From contig JADKGZ010000001.1 in assembly GCA_016722025.1 (NCBI GenBank), positions 186,001 to 250,000 of the forward strand: DNA of 64,000 nt, written 5' to 3'. The DNA comes from Acidimicrobiaceae bacterium. Its GTDB lineage: Bacteria > Actinomycetota > Acidimicrobiia > Acidimicrobiales > Ilumatobacteraceae. The notes beneath the pieces are model-generated. The model was not told the origin of the DNA, ran no database searches, and worked only from the letters and a program-made list of their open reading frames with translations. Both the position numbers and the translations under genes were made by a program. This document shows, piece after piece, positions 55,021-63,849 of the stretch (its first letter is position 1; each line of letters begins with the position of its first letter).

Positions 55021-56501
55021 GTGGCGGCTCCGGGAGTGGTGGCGCTCGGCGCGAACGCACCGTGCAGGCCGAACGGGATGCGGTGAGGTGCTCGCGCGCG
55101 AGCGATCTCGGTGAACGACACTGCGTCGAGCACCACCAGGTACGAGGCAGGCTCGGCACCATTCACGTCGAGCACCACGGTGACGACCGCGCCGTCGTCC
55201 TCGGCGGTGGCACCGGGCCGCGGCACGAACACCGGCTCGCTGGGAAACGTACCCGGCGGGGCCCAGTGGACGTAGTTGGCGTCGCGGTCGGGGTTGTGGG
55301 TGTCGATCTTGATCAACCGATCGTAGAACCGACCGGGCGCATCGAAGCTGTAGCCGTACACGTATCGGTACGGCTGCATGCTGCGCCGGTCGTTGAACCG
55401 GGGCATCTCGATGACGCCGTCGCTGATCACGTCTGGGCCCATCACCGGGCCACCGTCGAGCGGCACGCGGAACCGGCGCAGTTGCGAGGGTGGGAACTGC
55501 CCGCCATCGGGGCCGAGCAGCGTGTCGAGGCGACATCGATCGATGGCCGCTGCGTCGTCGTAGGCGGCAAGATCGAACACGAGCTGGCCGTCTTCCTCGT
55601 AGGTGTTGGCGAAGTGGAACGCGAACATTGCCGGCAGGTCGAACCTACGGACGACCCGGCCGGTCTCGCGGTCGATGAGGTAGGACGTGGTGGGTTGCTC
55701 GCCATGCCACGTGAACGTGCGGATGAACGGCCGCCCGAGGAACGCGTTGACGAACAGCTGCCACGTGTTGCACCGCAGCGGAAAGGCAGTGAGCACTGCG
55801 TACCGCTCGCTGACCCCGAAGCTGTGCATCCATGACGGGTGCCGGTCCTTGACGGTCGCGAAACGCGTGCGCCGGCGCGTGTTGCCGTCGACGTACCACA
55901 GGTGATATCGGCCGAACACCGGAACGCCCATCGTGCTGAAGCTGTACACGCGGTCGCGGTTCGGGTCGGGCACCATGTGGCTGCACGTCCAGATGGAGAA
56001 CATGCGGTCCTTGAACTCGAACAGCCCCTTCGTGGACAGATCGTCGATGTCGATGCCGATCTGGGTGGGCGTCTCACCGACGGCCACCCAGTCGGAGCCG
56101 AACCGGGCGACGGTGATGAAGTCGTTGTTGCCGAACTGCAGCGGAAAGTCGAGTGTCGCCGTCAGCTTCTGCCACAACGATCGCTTCGGGTCGGTGTCGA
56201 ACTGCGCGTAGTCGTTGCGTCCGGTGCGGTTGGCCGACGTGCGGTTGCGGCTGTCGAGCCAGCGGTTGCGATAGTGCACGGCGCCGTCGCGGATGGAGAA
56301 CCGGTGCAGCATCGCCAGACCGTCGAACCAGTGGTTGAAGCGACCGGTTTCGGGCAGCGTCCACTGGGCGGGCCCGTTGCGCACCAATGCACCGCTGACC
56401 CACGGCGGGATGACGCCGTGCACGTCGAGTTGCACGTCGGATTCCGCGAACTGGTCGCTGAAGCCCGCCTGCAGTGCTGATGCGACGATCGGATCGGTCA
56501 T
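55017..56501 (-). CDS. carotenoid oxygenase (RPE65 family)
   Basis: 494 residues, the usual length for the family. All four iron-binding histidines are identifiable: CSHMV near 175, HSFG near 226, HFANTYEED near 297 and FGLHGAF near 481. The N-terminal RNGPAQW and GLAMLHRF are typical. Members cleave carotenoids, apocarotenoids or stilbenes; others have lost that activity. It starts by 4-bp overlap with one FAD oxidoreductase and ends by 4-bp overlap with another, its paralog. Confidence 0.95.
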   Translation of the reverse strand: MTDPIVASALQAGFSDQFAESDVQLDVHGVIPPWVSGALVRNGPAQWTLPETGRFNHWFDGLAMLHRFSIRDGAVHYRNRWLDSRNRTSANRTGRNDYAQFDTDPKRSLWQKLTATLDFPLQFGNNDFITVARFGSDWVAVGETPTQIGIDIDDLSTKGLFEFKDRMFSIWTCSHMVPDPNRDRVYSFSTMGVPVFGRYHLWYVDGNTRRRTRFATVKDRHPSWMHSFGVSERYAVLTAFPLRCNTWQLFVNAFLGRPFIRTFTWHGEQPTTSYLIDRETGRVVRRFDLPAMFAFHFANTYEEDGQLVFDLAAYDDAAAIDRCRLDTLLGPDGGQFPPSQLRRFRVPLDGGPVMGPDVISDGVIEMPRFNDRRSMQPYRYVYGYSFDAPGRFYDRLIKIDTHNPDRDANYVHWAPPGTFPSEPVFVPRPGATAEDDGAVVTVVLDVNGAEPASYLVVLDAVSFTEIARARAPHRIPFGLHGAFAPSATTPGAAT

Positions 56502-57865
56502 GTGGCCCTCGCGACGAAGTGGGTGCGTACCAGGCATTCGGAGTACTCGACGATCGGCTCGATGAGCTCGAATGCCATGATGCCGCCGTTGTAGAACGTG
56601 CGGTTGGTGCCCTGCATGGCTTCGACGCGCCGGTACCAACCGTTGGCGAAGTCGCTCACCTGCACCTGCGGGAAGTAGGGGAAGTTGTTCCACGTCTCGT
56701 GGTGATCGGGCAGGTGGATGGACACCTCGGCGGCGAGCTGCCGCACGCCCGCGTGTACCGCCGGTTCGATGCCGGCACCCGGGTCGGTGACCGGTGTGTA
56801 GAACGTGACGAGCGGGTTGTCCTTGAACTGCTGGGTGATGATCGTGGGCCGGGCGCTGGAGCGTTCCGGGGCAGGGGTGACGTTGACCAGCCGCGTCTTC
56901 AGCTCGAACGCATGCGACGGAGCCATCGCGTACGTGGTGACGCAGAACGGGTTGAGCGTGATCCGTTCGAACAGCTCGATCTCCTGTGCCGACAGGTCGA
57001 GGAACTCTCCTGTGGTCGACAGTTGGAGCGGGCAGCACAGCACCAACCAGTCGAACTCGAGCGTGCGTTGCTCGAGCACCACGTTGCCGTCGATCTCGGT
57101 GGGGAACTGCGCCACCACGGTGACACCGTCGGCACCGCGCTGCACGCTGGTGATGTGCACTCCGGTTCGCACGTCGAGTGGCTCGGCCACGCGCGCCCAG
57201 AACCGCTGGAAGCCGTCGACGAACCGTCGCGGCCAGCGGTGGAACGGCATCGAGCCGTAGATCATCAGATCGAGCACGCTGCCCACCCGCATGTAGGTGA
57301 GCGCGTACGGCGCCGGGATCACGTCGAGCGGGCCGTAGCCCATGAGCGTGATGGGGATCTCGAACAGCGCGCGCAGTGAGGTGAGGCCCTGCTGGTCGAG
57401 CCACTGGCCGAAGGACTGCAGGAGGTCGGGATGTTCGTCGGTGACGGCGAAGCCGCTCGACGGCAGTTCGCGGCCGAGCCGCCAGCGCTTCCACAGGTAG
57501 CGCACGCTGTCGTACCCGAAGCGCGGCAACGAGGTGTTGCGACGCGCGGTACGGAGGATGGACTGGTACTTCCCGGTGGTGGTGTCGTAGAAGCTTGCGT
57601 TCGCCTCGATGTACATCTCGGCGCGCACCTCCTTCGCCATCTTGCGGATGCGGCGGTACGACGACGTGACGTAGTTGGCCCCGAGGTCGAACGCTCGCCC
57701 CTGGAACTCGTAGGTGAGGCAGAGACCCCCGATCTGAGGGAGCTTCTCCAACACCGTCACGTTGGTGAAGCCTTCGCGGTGCAGCCGGTAGGCGGTCGCC
57801 AATCCGGCGGGGCCGGCGCCGACCACGCAGATGCGGTCGTGCTTCGTCATCGTGTTCGTCGTCAT
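56498..57865 (-). CDS. FAD-dependent amine-oxidase-type oxidoreductase
   Basis: 455 residues from ATG 57865, the same length as its paralog at 53653-55020. Motifs: RICVVGAGPAGLATAYRL, VLEKLPQIGGLCLTYEF, FDLGANYVTSSYRRIRK, PITLMGYGPLDVIPAP, HRWPRRFVDGF. It heads the four-gene operon, and 132 bp separate it from the divergent amidase. The two copies on either side of the oxygenase suggest sequential oxidations of one compound or of its two cleavage products. Confidence 0.85.
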   Translation of the reverse strand: MTTNTMTKHDRICVVGAGPAGLATAYRLHREGFTNVTVLEKLPQIGGLCLTYEFQGRAFDLGANYVTSSYRRIRKMAKEVRAEMYIEANASFYDTTTGKYQSILRTARRNTSLPRFGYDSVRYLWKRWRLGRELPSSGFAVTDEHPDLLQSFGQWLDQQGLTSLRALFEIPITLMGYGPLDVIPAPYALTYMRVGSVLDLMIYGSMPFHRWPRRFVDGFQRFWARVAEPLDVRTGVHITSVQRGADGVTVVAQFPTEIDGNVVLEQRTLEFDWLVLCCPLQLSTTGEFLDLSAQEIELFERITLNPFCVTTYAMAPSHAFELKTRLVNVTPAPERSSARPTIITQQFKDNPLVTFYTPVTDPGAGIEPAVHAGVRQLAAEVSIHLPDHHETWNNFPYFPQVQVSDFANGWYRRVEAMQGTNRTFYNGGIMAFELIEPIVEYSECLVRTHFVARAT

Positions 57866-57984
57866 CCGGTCGATCCCCCACGGCTCGGCGCCGAGGGCCA
57901 TGCTCGCACAAATCGGTGTCGTCGTTGCCAACCCGGCGGCGGTCGCCCAGACGCTCGGGGAACGGATGCTCGACGCCGCCGCAC

Positions 57985-57990
57985 TACCCT
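57985..57990 (+). promoter_or_regulatory. -10 element of the amidase gene
   Basis: TACCCT ends 7 bp before the ATG at 57998, spacing for a leaderless message. No -35 was picked. Confidence 0.4.
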
Positions 57991-57997
57991 CGACGGC

Positions 57998-59407
57998 ATG
58001 GGGAACACACCGTGGCAGGGCGATGCCTGCTCTCTCGTCGAAGAGTTTCGTGCCGGCCGGCGCACACCGTTGGAAGAGCTGCAGGCTACGTACGCGGCCA
58101 TCGACGCCAGCTCGCTGAACGCGTTCTGCTACCTGCCGCGCGAGCAGGCCGAGGCCGCTGCTCGCGCTGCCGATGTGAGCAAGCCGTTCGGTGGCGTGCC
58201 GATCGGTGTGAAGGAGCTCGACCAGGTGGAAGGGTGGCCCGACACGCACGCGTCGGTGCCGCTCAAGGATCATGTCGCGGGCTACACGGGCACGATGGTG
58301 CAGCGCATGCGCGACGATGGCGGTGCGGTGCTGATGGGGCTCACCACCGCCAGCGAGTTCGGTGGTGTCAACGTCACGCGCACCAAGCTGCACGGCACCA
58401 CGCACAGCCCTTGGCAACACGGCAAGACGCCGGGCGGCAGCAGCGGCGGCACCGCTGCAGCCGTGTCGGGTGGGCTGGTCACGTTGGGCACCGCCGACGA
58501 CGGTGGCGGCAGCATCCGCATTCCCGCCGGGTTCACCGGCCTCGTCGGTCTGAAGGCCACGTTCGGGCGCATCCCCCTCGGGCCGATGGCGCAGTACGGC
58601 AACCTCACCGTCACCATCGGGTGCATCTCGCGTTCCGTGCGCGACACCGCACGCTGGTTCGACGTCACCAACGGCTTCGATGCTCGCGACCCGCTGAGCC
58701 TTCCTCGCGAAACCGGTTGGGAGGCCGGCCTCGGCACGCACCTGGCCGCGCTGCGTGGCGCGCGAGTGGCGTTCGCCCCCAACTGGGGCACGGCCACCGT
58801 CTCGCCCGTGATGTGGGAGCTGCTCGAGGAAGCGGGCGTGGCGCTGGTTGCCGACTGCGGCATGCGGCGCGTCGACGGCATCGACACCACCCTGCCGCGC
58901 ATGGGGTCGGCCTGGGCGCTCAGTGGCAACATCGCCATCGAGGCCCAACTCGCCGACGTGTGGCCGCAGTGCGCCGACCAGCTCACCCCCGAGATCCGCT
59001 TCGGCATGGAGCAGGCGGTCGGCAAGTACGACTCGGCCGCCCGCGCCAAGATCGAGCGCCGCCGCGTGGAGCTGAACGAGGCGATGGCCCGCATCTTCGA
59101 CCCGGTCGATGGTGTCGACTACATCATCACGGCCAGCAATCCCGACGTGGCGTTCGACGCCGACGGCCCGTTGCCGGGCGTCTTCGGCGGTCTCGAGGCG
59201 GGGCCGGGCAACAACGGCCGGCTCACGTTCGCCGCCAACCTGCACGGCAACCCCGCCATCTCCATCCCCGCGGGTTCGGTCGACGGCCTGCCCATCGGGC
59301 TGCAGGTGATCGGCAGGCACTACACCGAGCAGTTGCTGCTCGACCTCGCGCTCACCGCCGAGCGCAACCGCCCGTGGCCACTGGTGGCACCGGGCTCGCC
59401 GGTGTGA
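57998..59407 (+). CDS. amidase signature family hydrolase
   Basis: 469 residues. The catalytic triad is Lys in GVPIGVKELD near 70, cis-Ser in GKTPGGSSGGTAAAV and nucleophile Ser in TADDGGGSIRIPAG, here DDGGGS rather than the usual DTGGS. The C-terminus has NPAISIPAG and GLPIGLQVIGRHYTEQLLL, typical of family members that act on amides or ureides. It overlaps the MFS start by 4 bp (GTGA), so they form a pair; the pump may handle substrate or product. Confidence 0.92.
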   Translation: MGNTPWQGDACSLVEEFRAGRRTPLEELQATYAAIDASSLNAFCYLPREQAEAAARAADVSKPFGGVPIGVKELDQVEGWPDTHASVPLKDHVAGYTGTMVQRMRDDGGAVLMGLTTASEFGGVNVTRTKLHGTTHSPWQHGKTPGGSSGGTAAAVSGGLVTLGTADDGGGSIRIPAGFTGLVGLKATFGRIPLGPMAQYGNLTVTIGCISRSVRDTARWFDVTNGFDARDPLSLPRETGWEAGLGTHLAALRGARVAFAPNWGTATVSPVMWELLEEAGVALVADCGMRRVDGIDTTLPRMGSAWALSGNIAIEAQLADVWPQCADQLTPEIRFGMEQAVGKYDSAARAKIERRRVELNEAMARIFDPVDGVDYIITASNPDVAFDADGPLPGVFGGLEAGPGNNGRLTFAANLHGNPAISIPAGSVDGLPIGLQVIGRHYTEQLLLDLALTAERNRPWPLVAPGSPV

Positions 59408-60762
59408 CGGTTGCGGCGGGCGCCGGCGCCCGCACCCCGTTCAGCGCCGAGCAGCGGCTGCTCGCCACGGGCTTGGTACTGGCCGTCATGCTGGTCGCGT
59501 TCGAGGTCACGTCGGTGATCACTGCGTTGCCCACCATCACCGACCAGTTGGGCGGCGACTCGCTGTACGGCGTGTCGCTGTCGGTCTACACCCTCGCCAA
59601 CCTGGTGGCGCTCGTGGCGGCCGGCGAGATGGCCGACCGCCGCGGCCCGGCACTGCCGTTCGCGCTGTGCATCGTGACGCTGGTGATCGGGCTCGTCGTG
59701 GCGGCGATGGCGCCGTCGATGGCTTGGATCGTTGTCGGTCGCGCGCTGCAGGGCGCCGGAGCAGGCGGCTTCTCGCCCATCGCGTACATGCTCGTCAAGC
59801 GGGCGTTTCCGCAGGATCGGCAGGCGATGATGTACGCCTACCTGTCGGCGGGTTGGGTGCTGCCCAGCCTGTTCGCTCCGCTCCTGGCCGGGTGGGTCAC
59901 CGATGCGTTCGGGTGGGAGTGGGTGTTCCTCGGGCTGGTGCCGTTCGCTCTCGCTGTCGGCGCCCTGGCCGTACGACCGATGCTGCGCTACGGCCCGTTG
60001 CCGTTCGATCGGGTGGGCAGCAAGATCCCCGCTGCCGTCGTGGCCGCCATCGGCGTCGGCATGCTGGTGACCGGGCTGCAGTTCGCGAACCCGTTCCTCG
60101 CCGTCACCACCTCGCTCGTCGGCCTGGCACTCTCCATCCCGTCGCTGCGACGTCTGCTTCCGGCAGGCATCCTCACCGCGCAACGCGGGCTGCCAGCGAT
60201 CATCGCCTGTCGCATCATCGCCACGGCCGCGTTCCTCGGCGCCGACAGCTTCATCCCGCTCGCCGCCGACCGCACGCACGGCTCGAGCCCGCTGGTGCAG
60301 GGCTTCGTGATCATCGGCGCCGCGTTGGCATGGACCGCCGGGCAATGGATCCGGGCGCGGCGGCCACCGGTGCGCACCGCCCCGGCGATGCGCACCGGCT
60401 TCCTGCTGCTGGGGCTCGGGCTGGTGCTGGTGGTGCCAGTGCTGTGGGAGTGGTGGCCGTTGTGGGCCACGTTCGTCGGCTGGTCGGTGGGCGGCCTGGG
60501 CATGGGCTTGCTCTACAACCCGGCCACCGTGGCCGCCATGTCGTATGCCGTCGATGGGCGCGAGGGTGAGGTGAGCAGCCAGGTGACGTTGGCCGACGCC
60601 GTCGGCTTCTCGCTGATGGGCGGAGTCGGTGGCGCCACCGTCGCCATCGCAGACCGCTCGACGTGGTCGCTCACCGCCGCGCTCGGCACCAACTTCGCCC
60701 TGGCCATCGGCCTCTCCGCGCTGGGCGTGCTCGCCTGCCGCCGAGTCGAATCCGCCCGCTGA
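59404..60762 (+). CDS. MFS transporter
   Basis: 452 residues from GTG 59404. About 12-14 membrane segments; loop motif A is GEMADRRGPALPFAL, and PALPTI-like ITALPTITDQLGG appears near 40. This is the DHA2-like group, many of which are drug pumps. Coupled to the amidase gene. Confidence 0.85.
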   Translation: MTVAAGAGARTPFSAEQRLLATGLVLAVMLVAFEVTSVITALPTITDQLGGDSLYGVSLSVYTLANLVALVAAGEMADRRGPALPFALCIVTLVIGLVVAAMAPSMAWIVVGRALQGAGAGGFSPIAYMLVKRAFPQDRQAMMYAYLSAGWVLPSLFAPLLAGWVTDAFGWEWVFLGLVPFALAVGALAVRPMLRYGPLPFDRVGSKIPAAVVAAIGVGMLVTGLQFANPFLAVTTSLVGLALSIPSLRRLLPAGILTAQRGLPAIIACRIIATAAFLGADSFIPLAADRTHGSSPLVQGFVIIGAALAWTAGQWIRARRPPVRTAPAMRTGFLLLGLGLVLVVPVLWEWWPLWATFVGWSVGGLGMGLLYNPATVAAMSYAVDGREGEVSSQVTLADAVGFSLMGGVGGATVAIADRSTWSLTAALGTNFALAIGLSALGVLACRRVESAR

Positions 60763-60785
60763 TCCTGCCTCCCGAGACCCGTTGG

Positions 60786-62429
60786 TCAGGTAGGGGTGTC
60801 GCTAGTGATCTGGCCGGCGCGCAAGACGATGGTGCGAGTGCGGCGCACGTTGGTGAGCAGCGAGCGATCGTGGGTGACCAGCAGCACCGTGCCGCCGAAC
60901 GTCTCCACCGCCTGCTCGAGTTGCTCGATCGCCGGCAGGTCGAGATGGTTGGTGGGCTCGTCGAGCACCAGGCAGTTCGAGCCCTTCGCCATCAGCAGGG
61001 CCAGCACCAGCCGGGTGCGTTCGCCCGGCGACAGCGACTCGGCGGGCCGGTTGACGTGCTCGGCGCCGATGCCGAACTTGGCCAGCAGCGTACGCGCCTC
61101 GGGCACGAGCATGCCCGTGACGGCCATGAACGCGGCCAGCACGGTGGGCTGGTCGGTGAGCTGCTGACGTGCCTGCTCGAGCCGGCCGACCACCACGCCG
61201 GGGCCACGCCACTGCTGGCCGGAGGTGAGTGGGATCTCACCGAGCAGGGCGCCCAGCAGGGTGGACTTGCCGCTGCCGTTGGGGCCTTCGATGACGATGC
61301 GCTCGCCGTAGCCCACCTGCAGATCGACAGGGCCGAGCGTGAACGAGTCGCGCTGCACGACCGCCTGCTGCAACCGGCCGACCACGTCGCCACTGCGCTC
61401 GACCTCGGCCAACTGCATGCGCAACTGCCACGCCTCGCGCGGCTCCTCGACCACATCCAGGCGCTCCATCATCTTGTCGGTGCGTGCCGCCTTGCCGGCC
61501 AGCTGCTCGCTCTGGTTGATCTTGAACGCCTTGATGTTCTTGTCGTTGTCGCTCGGCTTCTTCTTCGCCTTCGACAGGCCCTGCGTGGCCCACTCGCGCT
61601 CGCGCTGCGCACGGCCGGCGAGCGACGACCGTTTCGCGTCGTACTCGTCGTACGCCTGCCATGCCTGCTGGCGGGCAACCTCGCGCTCGTGGAGGTAGAC
61701 CTGCCAGCCGCCCGCGTAGCGGGTGGCCCGATGCGTGAACTCGTCGATCTCGACGACGTGCGTGATGGTGCGCTCCAGGAACGTGCGGTCGTGGCTGACG
61801 ATCACGCACCCGGCAGCGAGGCCGGTGACGAACTTCTCCAGCCGGGCGAGCCCGTCGAGGTCGAGGTCGTTGGTGGGCTCGTCGAGCAGGAACACGTCGA
61901 AGCGGGCGAGGAACAATGCCGCCAACCCGACACGTGCGGCCTCGCCGCCGCTGAGCACGGGCAGTCGTTCGTCGAGCAGGCGTTCGGGCAGCCCGAGGTC
62001 GGCCCACACCTCGGCGATGCGCGAGTCGAAGTCGGCCGCACCGAGCGCCAGCCAGCGATCGAGCGCGTCGCTGTACGCATCGCCGGCTTCGGGGTCGCCG
62101 GCCGCCATCGCCGCGGTGGTCGCATCGAGCGCCGCCGACGCGGCGGCCACACCGGTGCGCCGCTCGAGGTGCTCGCGCACGGTCTCGTCAGCGCGTTCCG
62201 GCTCCTGGGGCAGGTAGCCGACGTTGCCGTTGGCGGGCGCCAAGGTGACCAGGCCGCGGTCGGGCTGCAGCTGGCCGGCAATGATGCGCAGCAGCGTCGA
62301 CTTGCCGACGCCGTTGGGGCCGACGAGCCCGATGCGCTGGCCGGGGTCGACGGCGAGGTCGACGCCTTCGAGGATGTGTCGTGCGCCCAACGCGAGCGAC
62401 AGGTCGCGGGCGTGCAGTGCAGCAGTCAC
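60786..62429 (-). CDS. ABC-F family ATPase
   Basis: 547 residues, no membrane domain. Two ATP-binding cassettes in one chain: Walker A GPNGVGKSTLL and GPNGSGKSTLL; ABC signatures LSGGEAARVG and LSPGERTRLV; Walker B FLLDEPTNDLD and LVLDEPTNHLD. The linker between them is helical and charged. These proteins act on ribosomes; some give antibiotic protection, others have housekeeping roles. Resistance is not indicated by context. Confidence 0.92.
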   Translation of the reverse strand: MTAALHARDLSLALGARHILEGVDLAVDPGQRIGLVGPNGVGKSTLLRIIAGQLQPDRGLVTLAPANGNVGYLPQEPERADETVREHLERRTGVAAASAALDATTAAMAAGDPEAGDAYSDALDRWLALGAADFDSRIAEVWADLGLPERLLDERLPVLSGGEAARVGLAALFLARFDVFLLDEPTNDLDLDGLARLEKFVTGLAAGCVIVSHDRTFLERTITHVVEIDEFTHRATRYAGGWQVYLHEREVARQQAWQAYDEYDAKRSSLAGRAQREREWATQGLSKAKKKPSDNDKNIKAFKINQSEQLAGKAARTDKMMERLDVVEEPREAWQLRMQLAEVERSGDVVGRLQQAVVQRDSFTLGPVDLQVGYGERIVIEGPNGSGKSTLLGALLGEIPLTSGQQWRGPGVVVGRLEQARQQLTDQPTVLAAFMAVTGMLVPEARTLLAKFGIGAEHVNRPAESLSPGERTRLVLALLMAKGSNCLVLDEPTNHLDLPAIEQLEQAVETFGGTVLLVTHDRSLLTNVRRTRTIVLRAGQITSDTPT

Positions 62430-62441
62430 CGACGGATCATC

Positions 62442-63602
62442 TCAGCCACCGGTGATGGCGCGGCCGACGATTTCGCGCATGATCTCGCTGGTGCCGCCGT
62501 AGATGGTCTGGATGCGGCTGTCGGCCCAGGCGCGGGCGATGGGGTACTCCAGCATGTAGCCGTAGCCGCCGTGCAGTTGCAAGCAGCGGTCGACCACCTT
62601 GTTCTGCAGCTCCGTGGTCCAGAACTTGGCGGCCGCCGCCTGCTCGGCCGACAGCTGCCCGGCGCAGTGCAGCTCCACGCAGCGGTCGACGTACACCTGG
62701 CCGATCTGCACCTCCGTGCTCAGCTCGGCGAGCAGGAACTTGTTGTGCTGGAACTGCCCCACCGGCTGCCCGAACGCCTTGCGTTCCCTGGTGTACGCCA
62801 GCGTCTGGTCGAGCGCGGCCTGGCACACGGCGAGCGCTCCCACGGCCATGCCCAGCCGCTCTTGAGCCAGGTTGAGCATCAGGGAGTAGAAGCCCTTGCC
62901 CTCCTCGCCCAGCAGGTTGGCCACCGGCACTTCCACATCGGTGAAGAACAGCTCGGCCGTGTCCTGCGCGTGCATGCCCAGCTTGTCGAGGTTGCGACCG
63001 CGCTCGAAGCCGTTCATGCCGCGCTCGAGCACGATCAGGCTGATGCCGCGGTGCTTGGCCTCGGAGTCCGTCTTGACGGCCACGATCACCGCATCGCTGT
63101 TGATGCCATTGGTGATGAACGTCTTGCTGCCGTTGACCAAGTAGGTGTCGCCGTGACGCACGGCGGTGGTGCGGATGTTCGCCAGGTCGCTCCCCGTGTT
63201 CGGTTCGGTCATCGCGATCGCACCGATGCGTTCGCCGCTCACCATGCCCGGCAGCCAGCGCGCCTTCTGCTCGTCGTTGCAGAGGCCGATGAAGTACGGC
63301 AGCACGATGTCGTTGTGCAGTGTGAAGCCGTTGGCGCTGCCGATGACGCCGGTGTAGCTGACCTCCTCCTGCATCACCGCCGCGAAGCGGTAGTCGTCGG
63401 TGCCACCACCGCCGTACTGCTCGGGCACGGTGAGCCCGAGGAAACCGTGCGAGCCGGCGGCCAGCCACAGCTCGCGAGGTGTGATGCCATCGCGCTCGTA
63501 CTGCTCGTGGTGCGGCACGACCTCGTTGTCGAGCCATGATCGGAACGCGCTGCGGAACTGTTCGTGTTCGTCGGCGTAGAGGGTGCGGGCGATGTCGCGC
63601 AT
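62442..63602 (-). CDS. acyl-CoA dehydrogenase
   Basis: 386 residues. Features: PEQYGGGGTDDYRFA, AIAMTEPNTGSDLAN, TFITNGINSDAVIV, then RKAFGQPVGQFQHNKF and QLHGGYGYMLEYPIAR, ending TIYGGTSEIMREI. The base at YxGT is Gly, as in the long-chain/isovaleryl subgroups, where another Glu acts. It oxidises acyl-CoA to enoyl-CoA with FAD. The next gene, ABC-F, is 12 bp downstream. Confidence 0.93.
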   Translation of the reverse strand: MRDIARTLYADEHEQFRSAFRSWLDNEVVPHHEQYERDGITPRELWLAAGSHGFLGLTVPEQYGGGGTDDYRFAAVMQEEVSYTGVIGSANGFTLHNDIVLPYFIGLCNDEQKARWLPGMVSGERIGAIAMTEPNTGSDLANIRTTAVRHGDTYLVNGSKTFITNGINSDAVIVAVKTDSEAKHRGISLIVLERGMNGFERGRNLDKLGMHAQDTAELFFTDVEVPVANLLGEEGKGFYSLMLNLAQERLGMAVGALAVCQAALDQTLAYTRERKAFGQPVGQFQHNKFLLAELSTEVQIGQVYVDRCVELHCAGQLSAEQAAAAKFWTTELQNKVVDRCLQLHGGYGYMLEYPIARAWADSRIQTIYGGTSEIMREIVGRAITGG

Positions 63603-63705
63603 GAGCGAACGTTAGGCGGCAGGGCCTGCCGATCCCCTAGCGCCAGCCGCTGACGCCCGAGGGGCCGATGCGTGATGGCGACTGCCATGGCAGGGGAAAC
63701 CTCGT

Positions 63706-63764
63706 GGGTCACCTCTTTCGGACGCGGCAACAACGCCGAAGAACGCGTCCGAAAGAAGTGACCC
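63706..63764. repeat. 21-bp inverted repeat, intergenic
   Basis: Arms 63706-63726 and 63744-63764 match at 20 of 21 positions, with a 17-bp loop. It sits between the LigD fragment and the acyl-CoA dehydrogenase start. No T-run follows. A near-copy of 17 bases of the left arm occurs at 44839-44855 (one mismatch). Confidence 0.8.
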
Positions 63765-63849
63765 GACGAAGGTGACCGCCCGCCGACGCCGGCGGACCCG
63801 CGGCGAGAACGTCCGCGGCGATGGCCGGGCAGTTCAACCGCCGGGCCGT

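Noticed and set aside
60663..63539. 958-residue plus-strand open frame
   Set aside because: It runs antisense to the ABC-F and acyl-CoA dehydrogenase genes and has shadow composition (Val/Ala/Leu/His/Gln rich, no domain); long antisense frames are expected at this GC content.
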